Positions 1 to 7,038 of a stretch of DNA of 25,277 nucleotides are shown piece after piece. The notes beneath the pieces are model-generated. The model made no database searches and was not told the DNA's origin. It saw only the letters and a list, made by a program, of their open reading frames with translations. Position numbers and translations under genes: made by a program. The first letter of the stretch is position 1. Every line of letters starts with the position of its first letter. The stretch comes from CF-161 sp035259145. Its GTDB lineage: Bacteria; Chloroflexota; Dormibacteria; Dormibacterales; Dormibacteraceae. The stretch lies in NCBI GenBank assembly GCA_035259145.1, contig DATFWQ010000339.1:1-25277 (forward strand), read 5' to 3'.

Positions 1-47
1 CCGAGAACCACGTCTTCGACACCGGCGCCCGCTTCCCATTTTCATAG
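1..47 (+). CDS. 3' end of an upstream gene (partial)
   Basis: Reading from base 3, fourteen sense codons (ending ...GARFPFS) lead to a TAG at 45-47, and the next gene's start follows 7 bases later. The short peptide looks like an ordinary protein end, and the tight spacing would suit an operon with the Gre-domain gene. Too little is present to name a family. The competing reading is that the Gre-domain frame, which is also open to base 1, extends upstream and this tail is not coding. Confidence 0.3.
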   Translation, partial: ENHVFDTGARFPFS

Positions 48-54
48 GAAGAGA

Positions 55-294
55 GTGAGAGGAGTGAAGGAATACAGCACAGTCAAGGTAGGGTCGCTCG
101 TTCGTGTCCAGGACAGGGACGGTGAGGAGGAGTACACGATCGTGGGGGGCGAGGAGGCGGACGCCGTGTCGAAGCGAATCTCGATCGAGTCGCCGCTCGC
201 GATGGCGCTACTGGGTCACGCGGTCGGCGAGCAGGTCAAAGTACGGGCGCCGGGCGGCTTGCGCGCCGTGAGGATCGTTGGCGTCGCTTCCTGA
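55..294 (+). CDS. Stand-alone GreA/GreB C-terminal domain protein
   Basis: The 79-residue product matches the C-terminal FKBP-like domain of transcript-cleavage factors GreA/GreB: 'VGSLVRVQDRDGEEEYTIVG', then 'ISIESPLAMALLGHAVGEQVKV', then 'APGG'. In full-length Gre factors (about 158 residues) this domain docks on RNA polymerase, and an N-terminal coiled coil carries the acidic tip that stimulates cleavage. That coiled coil is missing here. The GTG at 55 is preceded by AGGAAG; a second GTG at 64 is possible. The frame stays open upstream to base 1, but those residues do not resemble a Gre coiled coil. It may bind polymerase or a related partner without cleavage activity, as single-domain Gre-like proteins are thought to do. 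The domain call is strong; the role is inferred. Confidence 0.75.
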   Translation: MRGVKEYSTVKVGSLVRVQDRDGEEEYTIVGGEEADAVSKRISIESPLAMALLGHAVGEQVKVRAPGGLRAVRIVGVAS

Positions 295-346
295 AAAAGA
301 CCTGCCCTTCCCCTTTTTGAGCGGAGGGGCCTCGGCGGGGTAGCTA

Positions 347-382
347 AAGTGGACCAACTGTCGAATGGCTGTTGGTCCACTT
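347..382. terminator. Hairpin between convergent genes
   Basis: A perfect 12-bp inverted repeat (AAGTGGACCAAC at 347-358, GTTGGTCCACTT at 371-382) with a 12-base loop sits between the end of the Gre-domain gene and the end of the convergent SDR gene. There is no real U-tract, so it is a probable but not certain bidirectional terminator. Confidence 0.5.
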
Positions 383-452
383 CCGGTTCAGGCGCCTGTG
401 CACCAGCCCCTAGCGAGCTCCGGAAGCGAGCACCCGTCTCAGACACCGCATA

Positions 453-468
453 CGGGAGCCGGCTCCCG
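453..468 (-). terminator. GC-rich palindrome just past the SDR stop
   Basis: The perfect 16-bp palindrome CGGGAGCCGGCTCCCG starts 7 bases beyond the SDR stop codon on the minus strand. It could fold as a short GC-rich hairpin that terminates or protects that transcript. No T-run follows. Confidence 0.35.
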
Positions 469-475
469 CCGGCGA

Positions 476-1240
476 TCAGCCCTCGCCGGTGCCCCCGCCG
501 TCGACCACCAGCACCTGGCCGTTGACGTAGCTGGACGCATCGGAGACCAGGAACACGGCCGCACCCGCGATCTCCCCCGGGTTGCCGATGCGACCGAACG
601 GGTTGCTCTGCACGACGCGCTCCAGGATGGCTTCGTTCGACCACAGCGCCTCTGCGAAGCGCGTTTTGAACAGGCCCGGCGCTATGCAGTTGACACGCAC
701 CTTGCCACCGAGTTCGCGTGCCAGCTGCCTCGTCAGCATGATCACGCCTGCCTTGGTCACGTCGTACACGCCAAGGCCCATGCTCGGCCGAAGCCCACCC
801 GTGCTGGCAATGTTCAACACTGCGCCTCCGTGCTCTTCCATCCAGGCGCGGTACACCAGCTTGGTCAGGAGGAAGTAGCCACGTAGGTTGACTTCGAAGG
901 TCTTGTCCCACACAGCGAGCTCCGCATCGATCAAGGGCCCGAAGTAGGGGTTGGTCCCGGCGTTGTTGACGAGAATGTCGATGCGGCCAAATTGGTCCAT
1001 AGTTTGGCCGACCAGGTTGTCGAGATCGTCTTCGCGTCCCGCATGCGCCGCAATCGCAAGCGCCGAGTCGGGGAACCGCTCGTTGATGCGTTCCGCCGCG
1101 CGATCGAGGTCTTGCTGCTTGCGGCTGCTCAGCACGACGCGTGCGCCCTGCTCTGCCAGTCCCTCCGCGATGGCGCATCCAAGGCCGCGGCTGCCTCCTG
1201 TCACGATTGCAACACGCCTATCGAGCTGGAAGTTCGGCAC
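476..1240 (-). CDS. SDR family NAD(P)-dependent oxidoreductase
   Basis: A 254-residue classical short-chain dehydrogenase/reductase, a typical length for the family. Visible motifs are the cofactor-binding TGGSRGLG near the N-terminus, LVNNAG in the middle, the catalytic Ser in NIASTGG with the YDVTK (YxxxK) pair, then IAPG and a C-terminal VDGGG. These support a cytosolic oxidoreductase of the 3-oxoacyl-ACP reductase/glucose dehydrogenase-like grade; the substrate cannot be read. The frame is open a further 208 codons upstream, but that part is antisense to the neighbouring gene. I place the start at the GTG at 1240, directly before the Rossmann fold ('PNFQLDRRVAIVTGG'). It has no Shine-Dalgarno but a TATCCT box ends 8 bases upstream, so it is probably leaderless. 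It diverges from the gene at 1262. Confidence 0.85.
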   Translation of the reverse strand: MPNFQLDRRVAIVTGGSRGLGCAIAEGLAEQGARVVLSSRKQQDLDRAAERINERFPDSALAIAAHAGREDDLDNLVGQTMDQFGRIDILVNNAGTNPYFGPLIDAELAVWDKTFEVNLRGYFLLTKLVYRAWMEEHGGAVLNIASTGGLRPSMGLGVYDVTKAGVIMLTRQLARELGGKVRVNCIAPGLFKTRFAEALWSNEAILERVVQSNPFGRIGNPGEIAGAAVFLVSDASSYVNGQVLVVDGGGTGEG

Positions 1241-1247
1241 GGATGGA

Positions 1248-1254
1248 TAGGATA
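1248..1254. promoter_or_regulatory. Symmetric bidirectional -10 element for two leaderless genes
   Basis: TAGGATA contains TAGGAT on plus (1248-1253) and TATCCT on minus (1254-1249), both fitting TANNNT. Each hexamer is followed by exactly 8 bases before a start codon: ATG at 1262 on plus, GTG at 1240 on minus. Neither gene has a Shine-Dalgarno, as expected for leaderless transcripts. No good -35 is visible on either side. Confidence 0.5.
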
Positions 1255-1261
1255 AGCGCCA

Positions 1262-1714
1262 ATGGAAGTCGTTTCGGGCCGGATCGCTGACGACATCCTC
1301 GAGCGGATCTTCCGACCCAGCACGAAGCCGAGCGCCCTGGATCAGGCGGAGCAGACGCTCCGGCATCCGAAGCGCCTGATCTACGTCGCCATGTCGAATC
1401 GCAACTTCTACTGGCGAAACCACATCCAGAAGTTCGTGCTCGATTCGGGGATGGTCCCCGTGAGCCCCTTCATGCTCTTCGACTATTACCTGCTGCACAC
1501 CGTCCCCAAGACCGTCGTCCGCGCAGCCATGAACAACCTGCTGGCCCGCTGCGACGAAGTTTGGGTATTTGGCCGCATCTCGCTTGGAGTCAAGGTTCAG
1601 ATCGGTATCGCCAAGCGGATGAGCAAGCCAGTCCGCTACTTCGACATCTCCGAGCTGCCTTTCGCGGTCCTTCCGATCTCGGCCGAAACCGCGGAGGAAG
1701 AGATCCGGGACTGA
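1262..1714 (+). CDS. Nucleoside 2-deoxyribosyltransferase-like (DUF4406-like) protein
   Basis: A 150-residue protein. Its core pattern is a beta strand 'RLIYVAMS', a helix, 'GMVPVSPFMLF', then 'RCDEVWVFG' and 'SLGVKVQIGIAKRMSKPVRYF'. This resembles the Rossmann-like nucleoside 2-deoxyribosyltransferase and DUF4406 group, whose members cleave or transfer N-glycosidic bonds of nucleotides. In active relatives the segment after the FG strand carries a Glu in an SxGxxxE-like motif; here the matching position appears to be Gln (VKVQIG), so activity is doubtful. The ATG at 1262 lies 8 bases after a TAGGAT -10 with no ribosome site, suggesting leaderless expression. It faces the minus-strand membrane protein gene at its 3' end. 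Fold assignment is moderate; function unknown. Confidence 0.55.
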   Translation: MEVVSGRIADDILERIFRPSTKPSALDQAEQTLRHPKRLIYVAMSNRNFYWRNHIQKFVLDSGMVPVSPFMLFDYYLLHTVPKTVVRAAMNNLLARCDEVWVFGRISLGVKVQIGIAKRMSKPVRYFDISELPFAVLPISAETAEEEIRD

Positions 1715-1778
1715 TCCGCCGAGCGCTCGTCCGTTACGACCGCGCCGGGTCGGGTGGTCGTCGAGATCGTTCGTCCAC

Positions 1779-2345
1779 CTACGCCGGTTTGCGCATTGCC
1801 CAGGGCCCGTACCTGGCCGCGGCGACGATAAACCACACCAAAAGCGCGAGCGCCGCCACCGCAAAAACCAGCCCTACCGCGATCGATCCCTTCGGCTGGG
1901 CCTGAACCTCGTTGCTCGTGAGCGCAGCGGCCCCTGTGGCTACCCCGATACCGCTCAGGGCAAGCCAGACCAGCACCACCCAGAACGCCCAGCGCCAGCG
2001 GAGCAAGCTGCCCACGGCGAGGAGCACCATGATGCCGCTCAGGACGATGACGGTCGCCCAGCCAAGGGCAACCCCGAGCTGCACCGCGGTCTGAACCTGG
2101 TCGTCGGACAGAGACGGTTGCCGAGCCCTCGTCGCCTTCTCGATGGACGCGGCATTCGTGTAGAGCGCGGTGCTCACGAGCTGCTCGATCGCGGCCAGCA
2201 CCATATAGGCGGCGGCCGCACGCTGAAGCGGCAGCGTCCAGGACGTCGGCTCCCGATAGCCGCGAGCCAGTGGCATCCAGTCTTGACCATCCCAACGGAA
2301 CAGCCCGTCAGGAGAGATCTGGCCTACCTGCGGCCTCTCGCTCAT
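1779..2345 (-). CDS. DUF2510-like membrane protein
   Basis: I start it at the ATG at 2345 because GAGGGAGGGG lies about 6 bases upstream; an earlier in-frame start at 2369 would overlap the preceding gene. The product has 188 residues. The first 35 contain 'SPDGLFRWDGQDWMPL', which resembles the short DUF2510 motif found at the N-termini of many actinobacterial-type membrane proteins. Four hydrophobic segments follow (roughly residues 45-65, 84-110, 116-138 and 150-175), ending in a short basic tail. It lies 20 bases downstream of the zincin gene and is likely co-transcribed with it. No enzyme motif is visible and the function is unknown. Confidence 0.65.
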   Translation of the reverse strand: MSERPQVGQISPDGLFRWDGQDWMPLARGYREPTSWTLPLQRAAAAYMVLAAIEQLVSTALYTNAASIEKATRARQPSLSDDQVQTAVQLGVALGWATVIVLSGIMVLLAVGSLLRWRWAFWVVLVWLALSGIGVATGAAALTSNEVQAQPKGSIAVGLVFAVAALALLVWFIVAAARYGPWAMRKPA

Positions 2346-2365
2346 GCTCAGCCCCTCCCTCTCAA

Positions 2366-3457
2366 TCACCTGCGACCGATCACGCGACGATACCAGCTCC
2401 TGGGATCACCGATCTCCTCGGGCCGTGGCAGAGACCCAGGACCGTCCCAGACGCGGTTCAACACCTCCATGCCGTAGCGGTCGTGGATTTCTCGCGCGAA
2501 CTGCTCCCCGGCCCGGTACTGTTCCATCTTCATTTCCAGCCCCGTCACGCGCCAGATCACCTGTTCGAGCACGCTACGCTCGGTGCTGCGCCGGCGATAT
2601 GCAGCCACCAGGCTGTCGAACGACCGCAGGAGGCGCCGCCCGACCAGATTCATGACCAGATTGCCGTGTCCCTCGACCACTGACATCGTCGCCTGCATGC
2701 GGCGCACCAGGTCCCATTGCGACGGGACGCCGACGGTCAGAGCGCGCAGCCGGTCCAGCCCGCGAGCCGATCCGCTCTTTCTCGCGAGCTCGATCAGATC
2801 CTCGATCTGCCCGTCCATGTGATCACGAAACCATGGATGGCTGGAGAACTGCCACGCATGAGTCATCTCGTGGAGAATCAGCCACCGCCGGAGGTCTGCC
2901 CCTTTCAGCCCCGCCTGCTGCTGCCAGGCAGCCACGTTCGGCTCGACAAGGTAGAGGGCAGGGCGTACGGGCTCCTTGCCCATGAGCTGGGGGTCGAACT
3001 GCCCTAGAACACGGCGGCTCAAAAAATCCAGCATCAGCGCGACGTAGCGAGATAGGCCAGCCCGACCGGCCGTCGCCAGCCACGAGTCAGGCACCTGCGT
3101 AACGGCCGCCAGGGGCTCCATGACCCGGCGGAGGATCCCGATGTTCAGCTCCAGCCATCCCGCCCGGTCGAGCGCCTCGAAGTCAGGCATGCTCGCGCCC
3201 GCAGGAAGCCCCCCGACGACTTCCAGCAGTGGAGCGCGCAGCCCGGCCGCGAACCTGTTGTAGGTGGCGGCCGCGTCGGCGAGACGCTCGGGTGCGGCTC
3301 GCTGGTCACGAACCCGGTCCAGGGCCAGCCGGGTCACCTCATCCCAGTCCAGAAGCGCGGCGCTGCTCCCGCGCGGCCTGACCGCTTCGGCGAAGAGCGC
3401 CGCCATCAGTCCGTAAGCAGCTCCCACAGCAAGTCCCCGGCGGAAACCCCGCGTCAT
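2366..3457 (-). CDS. Zincin_2 metallopeptidase-like, F420-biosynthesis-associated family protein
   Basis: A 363-residue protein. Around residues 194-203 it has 'LHEMTHAWQF', an HExxH zinc-protease signature, set in the context of the zincin_2 family (named 'coenzyme F420 biosynthesis associated uncharacterized protein' in actinobacterial genomes). Flanking text such as 'FDPQLMGKEPVRPALYLVEPNVAAWQQQAG' and the later 'MSVVEGHGNLVMNLVG' also fits that family. The N-terminus has a short hydrophobic stretch (GLAVGAAYGLMAALFAEAV) that may be a membrane anchor or signal. The ATG at 3457 is chosen because the upstream zinc-ribbon gene ends at 3480. The link of this family to F420 is by genome association only; a peptidase role is inferred from the motif. 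Confidence 0.75.
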   Translation of the reverse strand: MTRGFRRGLAVGAAYGLMAALFAEAVRPRGSSAALLDWDEVTRLALDRVRDQRAAPERLADAAATYNRFAAGLRAPLLEVVGGLPAGASMPDFEALDRAGWLELNIGILRRVMEPLAAVTQVPDSWLATAGRAGLSRYVALMLDFLSRRVLGQFDPQLMGKEPVRPALYLVEPNVAAWQQQAGLKGADLRRWLILHEMTHAWQFSSHPWFRDHMDGQIEDLIELARKSGSARGLDRLRALTVGVPSQWDLVRRMQATMSVVEGHGNLVMNLVGRRLLRSFDSLVAAYRRRSTERSVLEQVIWRVTGLEMKMEQYRAGEQFAREIHDRYGMEVLNRVWDGPGSLPRPEEIGDPRSWYRRVIGRR

Positions 3458-3479
3458 GCGACCGCGGGTCGGAGCGCAA

Positions 3480-3674
3480 TCAGAAATCGAACGACAGATT
3501 GTGGGCGCGCTTGAACAGCACCTTGCACGCCTGGCACCGAAATACGATCTGCAGAGCACGGCGGCCGAAGGCCTGCGCATCCTTCCCGCAGACCGGGCAG
3601 GCCGCGGTCTCGCTCACAAAGGCATTGGGAAGGGGCAGGACCCTGATCTCCGCCTTGCGCCGCCTCTTTGACAT
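3480..3674 (-). CDS. Small zinc-ribbon protein
   Basis: A 64-residue basic protein with a clear four-cysteine zinc ribbon: CPVC near residue 27 and CQAC near residue 48, separated by about 18 residues. The N-terminus is Lys/Arg-rich (MSKRRRKAEIR). Such small ribbons usually bind nucleic acid or a protein partner; no specific family is recognised. It begins 87 bases after the HspR-like gene and ends 22 bases before the zincin gene, so it is probably first in a three-gene minus-strand unit (3674 to 1779). No strong Shine-Dalgarno precedes the ATG. Confidence 0.6.
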   Translation of the reverse strand: MSKRRRKAEIRVLPLPNAFVSETAACPVCGKDAQAFGRRALQIVFRCQACKVLFKRAHNLSFDF

Positions 3675-3707
3675 GGCTCGACTCGCAAGAGAGGAATAAA
3701 CGGGACG

Positions 3708-3767
3708 GCCATGCTAACAAAATGGCCGACAAATGGCCAGGGCCACGGTCTGAGAGCAAGCTCAGAC
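3708..3767 (-). terminator. Two hairpins after the HspR-like gene
   Basis: GTCTGAG/CTCAGAC (3748-3767, 6-base loop) overlaps the stop codon of the HspR-like gene. GGCCAT/ATGGCC (about 3707-3727, 9-base loop) follows in the same direction. They probably separate this gene from the downstream zinc-ribbon gene. Neither has a long U-tract. Confidence 0.4.
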
Positions 3768-4130
3768 GTCGAGCTGGCTGACGTCCAGGCCCCTCAGTGC
3801 TTCGGGCGCCTCGAGGCCGTTCAGCTGCAGTGTCTTGAGCAGTGCGAGGATGTAGCGGACGCCTGCGAGGTTCACACCATGCTTTCGAGTCAGGGTCTGG
3901 ATGGCCTGCAGCTTCATCAGGTCGCGCTGAGAGTAGCGACGCCGATTGGTGACCGTCCGCTTCGGCTTGATCATGTTCAGGTGCTCGTACATCATCAGCG
4001 TCCGCGGATGGGTCTCCAGGATCTCCGAGGCCACGCTGAGTGTGTAGATCGGCTTGTCGAGGTGGATATTGGCGGCGTCGCCCGACTGCGGTCTGGCCTC
4101 GGCGACGGTCTCGCGCTGCTTCGTCTTCAT
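3762..4130 (-). CDS. HspR-like MerR family transcriptional regulator
   Basis: 122 residues. An N-terminal tail of about 25 residues precedes a MerR winged helix: 'PIYTLSVASEILETHPRTL', 'YEHLNMIKPKRT', 'RRRYSQRDLMKLQAIQTL', then 'HGVNLAGVRYIL'. The NLAGVRxIL stretch and the HPxTL turn are characteristic of HspR, the repressor of dnaK and related heat-shock genes. A short C-terminal segment follows, and no cysteine-based metal site is present. AGAAGGA sits just upstream of the ATG. HspR genes often end the dnaK-grpE-dnaJ operon; none of those genes is in this window, so this copy is apparently separate and may control something else. I found no HAIR operator (CTTGAGT-N7-ACTCAAG) in front of it. 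Confidence 0.8.
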   Translation of the reverse strand: MKTKQRETVAEARPQSGDAANIHLDKPIYTLSVASEILETHPRTLMMYEHLNMIKPKRTVTNRRRYSQRDLMKLQAIQTLTRKHGVNLAGVRYILALLKTLQLNGLEAPEALRGLDVSQLDV

Positions 4131-4339
4131 CTGGGCTTCCTTCTCTCTCCTTTGGCCAGCCTCTCAGCCTAACCTTGGGTTACAGATGCACACGCCACTT
4201 TTGTACATGATGGTGCCAAATGAAGACTAACGCCGGCAAGCAGTTTTTGTTAAGGAATGCCGACAGCTTGAAGTGCTCGGACCGGGATCACATGTTGTGA
4301 GGCCGGCGCCGGCATCGTGGCCGGGCTAGAGTGCCGGGA
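4131..4339. other. Intergenic region upstream of the HspR-like gene
   Basis: This 209-base stretch holds the likely HspR-like gene promoter, the leader with its ribosome site, and the 3' flank of the penicillin-binding protein gene. A GC-rich self-complementary GCCGGCGCCGGC near 4302-4313 may fold downstream of that gene, but it has no U-tract. No gene is seen. Confidence 0.5.
4224..4253 (-). promoter_or_regulatory. Possible sigma-70-type promoter for the HspR-like gene
   Basis: On the minus strand TTAACA (4253-4248) and TAGTCT (4229-4224) are separated by 18 bases, resembling -35 and -10 boxes. This would give a leader of about 90 bases. Assigned by pattern only. Confidence 0.3.
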
Positions 4340-6955
4340 CTAACCGCCGGGCTTGTTGGGCGGGCAGCTGCCGTCGCTCGGGGGGTTGGGATTCGGGTTC
4401 GGTCCGTTGCCGGGATTGCTGCAGTCCTTCGGAGCCGCCTCACTGGCGTTGGAGGGCAGGGGCGGTCTGGGCTGGTCTGCTCGCGTGCCCGGCAGCAGCC
4501 AGACCGGCAGCCCGTCCACGGTTGCATGGCCGAGGCCCGGAGGCTCGCTGAACCACTCGGTCTTGGGCGCCTCCATCGCATCGAGCGCCGCTGCCATGAA
4601 CTGATGCCAGGCCGGGGCCGCGACGAACACGCCGTCGGAGCCGCGGATCATCGGCGTGTTGTCGGTATTGCCGAACCAGAAGGCGGACGCCAGGCTCGGC
4701 GTGTAGCCCACCGTCCAGGCATCCCCGAAGTTGTCAGTGGTGCCGGTCTTGGCCGCAACCCTGCGGTCCGGCAGAATCAGCGGCGAATTGGCGCCGAAGA
4801 TCATCGTCCGGTTGGCGTTGTTGGACATGATCTGCTCCATGATGAAGGCGACCTTCGGGTCCATCGCCTGCTTTGCGGTCTTGGTGGGGTCGGCGTGGAA
4901 GATCTCGGTGCCGTCGCTCGTCTGCACGGAGGTGATACCGAAAGTCTGGTGGTAGAGGCCCTGGGCGCCCAGCACCGACGCGCCTGTTGCCATCTGCAGC
5001 GGCGTTTCGCCATAGCCGCCCAGCGTCAGGGTCGGGCCAAAGGCCGACGGCGGGTCATCCTGGGTGTAGGTGACCGAACCGTCCTGGCCAAAATGCCCGT
5101 AATAGGGCGGGGCCCCCATCCTGCGGGCCATGTCGACCACCTTGTCTACCCCGACCGTGACCTCAACCTTGACGGCCGGGACGTTGAGCGAGTTACCCAT
5201 GCACTGCTGCAGCTGGCAGGTCCCGTGGGACCTGCCGTCGTAGTTGACGGGCACCCAGGGGTTGGGCTTCGAGCCCGGCGGGAGCCGGATGCTGACCGGG
5301 GTGTCCGGGATCTTCGTCGACATCGTGAACTTCCCGCTCTCGATCGCCGCAGTGTAGGTGTAGATCTTGAATGAGGAGCCCGGGTTCCGCGGACTGTCGG
5401 CGGCCATGTTGAACTGGCCGCCGGAGGTGTCGTTGAAGGCCGAGCCGACCATCGCCACGACCGCACCTGAGCGCGGGTCGATGGCGGTCATCGCACCCTG
5501 ACTGACGTTGCGCCAGCGAGAGCTGTTGACCCCGTCCACCACCGCCTGCTCAGCCAGACGCTGGATCTGCATGTTGAGGGTGGTATGGACCCGCAGGCCG
5601 CCGGCGAGCACAGCCTGCGGTCCGTACTTGTCGGTGAGCTGGTCGCGGACCCACTTCACAAAGCCGGGTGCCGCCAGGATCTGTGGGTTGGGCCTGAACA
5701 TGTGGTCAGGCGGGCTGACGTCCTCCGCGTAAGCTACGTCGGCCTGCTCCTGGGTGATCTTGCGCGTCCGCACCATCGCGTCGAGGACCATCTGCTGCCG
5801 CTTGCGCGCCTGATCCCAATGGGCGAAGGGGTCGTTCCAGTAGGGGCTCTGGGGAATCCCTGCCAGCATGGACGCCTGCGCCAGGTCCAGGTCTTTCGTG
5901 TCCTTGTGGAAGTAGACGCGGGCGCCGGCCAGGGTGCCCTTGCTGTTGTTCGAGTAGTCGACGGCGTTGAGGTACTGCTCCAGGATCTGCCGCTTGGTGT
6001 ACGTGTGCTCGACCTGCAGCGCAAGGACAGCCTCCCGGATCTTGCGTTCGATGGTCGGCTCGTTGTTGATCAAGCGGAGCTTCACGAGCTGCTGGGTGAT
6101 CGTCGAAGCGCCCTGGACCGGCTGCTTCGTGCGCCAGTCGATCCAGGCGGCGCGGCCCATCGCAAAGATGTCGATGCCAGGCTCGTCCCAGAAGCCCGAG
6201 TCTTCGACCGCCACCGTGGCGAGCGGCAGCCACTTACCCATCTGCTCCAACTGCTCGTAATAGTGCTGAGGCGAGTTTTCCTCACGCAGGTCTGCCAGCA
6301 GCGTGCCGTCGGCGGCGTAGACCAGCGTGTCCTCGGCCAGGGGTTGGCTCGTGATGAGGTGCGCGTCCGGCAGGTCGGCAGCGTAGTTGATGTAAGCGCT
6401 GGCTGAGCCCAGGAAGCCGAAGCCGGCGAGCAGCACAACGACTCCGATCTTGACCGCGGCCGGCAGAAGCGAGCCTGTGACCTGTTGCGCGCCCCTGCGC
6501 GGGCGCCGGCCACGCCGCTGAGTGTCTGGACCATATGCGTACGCGCTGGCGCGCAAGCGCCTGCCCTTGGCGTCGCGGAGTACGCGGGGCATGGCGCGCG
6601 CATCGCGGCCGGCCTCCACCTGATAGCGGACGGCGTCGACGCCCCTTGCGACCAGGGGGCCGACCGTGGTCGCCCGCCGGCTCAGCTCGGAGGCCACCCG
6701 CCTACCCTGCGGCTCGGCCGCCGCCGCCACCGGCTCGAGCCGCGTCCTGGCCGCCGATGCGGCCTGCCGCAGTTGGGGCCCGGCGGCCGCTGCCACGGGC
6801 TTTAGCCGGGCCTTTACACCTGATGCGGTCTGCCGGACCAGGGGCCCAGCCGCGGCAGCCCGAGCACGCAGGCGAGCCCCCGCAGGCACCATCGCCGGCG
6901 GCAGCCGGTCGATTTGGGCCTTGACCCATCCCCGCAACCGATCGACTCGACTCAT
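4340..6955 (-). CDS. Class A penicillin-binding protein (transglycosylase/transpeptidase)
   Basis: An 871-residue bifunctional peptidoglycan synthase. Counting from the ATG at 6955, a cytoplasmic region of about 165 residues with three 22-residue repeats precedes a single membrane segment (about 168-188). The GT51 glycosyltransferase domain follows with catalytic Glu near 251 (VEDSGFW) and 'QGASTITQQLVK'. The transpeptidase has SSFK with Ser near 527, SLN near 589 and KTGT near 736. The tail after about residue 820 is rich in Pro, Asn and Gly and probably lies outside the membrane. All catalytic motifs are intact, so it should polymerise and cross-link cell-wall glycan. A GTG at 6982 preceded by AGGA is an alternative start. 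The gene ends its transcript near 4340 and starts 83 bases after the protease gene. Confidence 0.92.
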   Translation of the reverse strand: MSRVDRLRGWVKAQIDRLPPAMVPAGARLRARAAAAGPLVRQTASGVKARLKPVAAAAGPQLRQAASAARTRLEPVAAAAEPQGRRVASELSRRATTVGPLVARGVDAVRYQVEAGRDARAMPRVLRDAKGRRLRASAYAYGPDTQRRGRRPRRGAQQVTGSLLPAAVKIGVVVLLAGFGFLGSASAYINYAADLPDAHLITSQPLAEDTLVYAADGTLLADLREENSPQHYYEQLEQMGKWLPLATVAVEDSGFWDEPGIDIFAMGRAAWIDWRTKQPVQGASTITQQLVKLRLINNEPTIERKIREAVLALQVEHTYTKRQILEQYLNAVDYSNNSKGTLAGARVYFHKDTKDLDLAQASMLAGIPQSPYWNDPFAHWDQARKRQQMVLDAMVRTRKITQEQADVAYAEDVSPPDHMFRPNPQILAAPGFVKWVRDQLTDKYGPQAVLAGGLRVHTTLNMQIQRLAEQAVVDGVNSSRWRNVSQGAMTAIDPRSGAVVAMVGSAFNDTSGGQFNMAADSPRNPGSSFKIYTYTAAIESGKFTMSTKIPDTPVSIRLPPGSKPNPWVPVNYDGRSHGTCQLQQCMGNSLNVPAVKVEVTVGVDKVVDMARRMGAPPYYGHFGQDGSVTYTQDDPPSAFGPTLTLGGYGETPLQMATGASVLGAQGLYHQTFGITSVQTSDGTEIFHADPTKTAKQAMDPKVAFIMEQIMSNNANRTMIFGANSPLILPDRRVAAKTGTTDNFGDAWTVGYTPSLASAFWFGNTDNTPMIRGSDGVFVAAPAWHQFMAAALDAMEAPKTEWFSEPPGLGHATVDGLPVWLLPGTRADQPRPPLPSNASEAAPKDCSNPGNGPNPNPNPPSDGSCPPNKPGG
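6662..6859 (-). repeat. Three 66-bp in-frame repeats in the PBP cytoplasmic region
   Basis: Three consecutive 22-codon units, each beginning AAAA(G/E)P and ending near xV, encode related segments such as GPLVRQTASGVKARLKPV and GPQLRQAASAARTRLEPV. A weaker fourth unit (GPLVARGVDAV) may follow. They are predicted to be basic, Ala-rich helices on the cytoplasmic side. Confidence 0.7.
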
Positions 6956-7038
6956 GACAGACCTATCGGCATAACTGACCACAGATTCCTGGGGTTTCGC
7001 AACGCCGGAATCGAAACATCAGCACGTACATTCTCTCG

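Noticed and set aside
1241..1864. 462-residue version of the SDR
   Set aside because: The extra 208 residues lie antisense to the deoxyribosyltransferase-like gene and precede the normal start of a Rossmann fold.
4131..4339. HAIR operator for HspR autoregulation
   Set aside because: CTTGAGT-N7-ACTCAAG or a close variant is absent; CTTGAAGTGCTCGG near 4269 lacks the second arm.
4331..6406. Long plus-strand frames opposite the PBP gene
   Set aside because: They are mirror frames of a gene with complete catalytic motifs; the translations are Arg/Gly/Val-rich without domain signatures. The same applies to long antisense frames at 216-1178, 15695-17239, 18478-19563 and 21995-22885.
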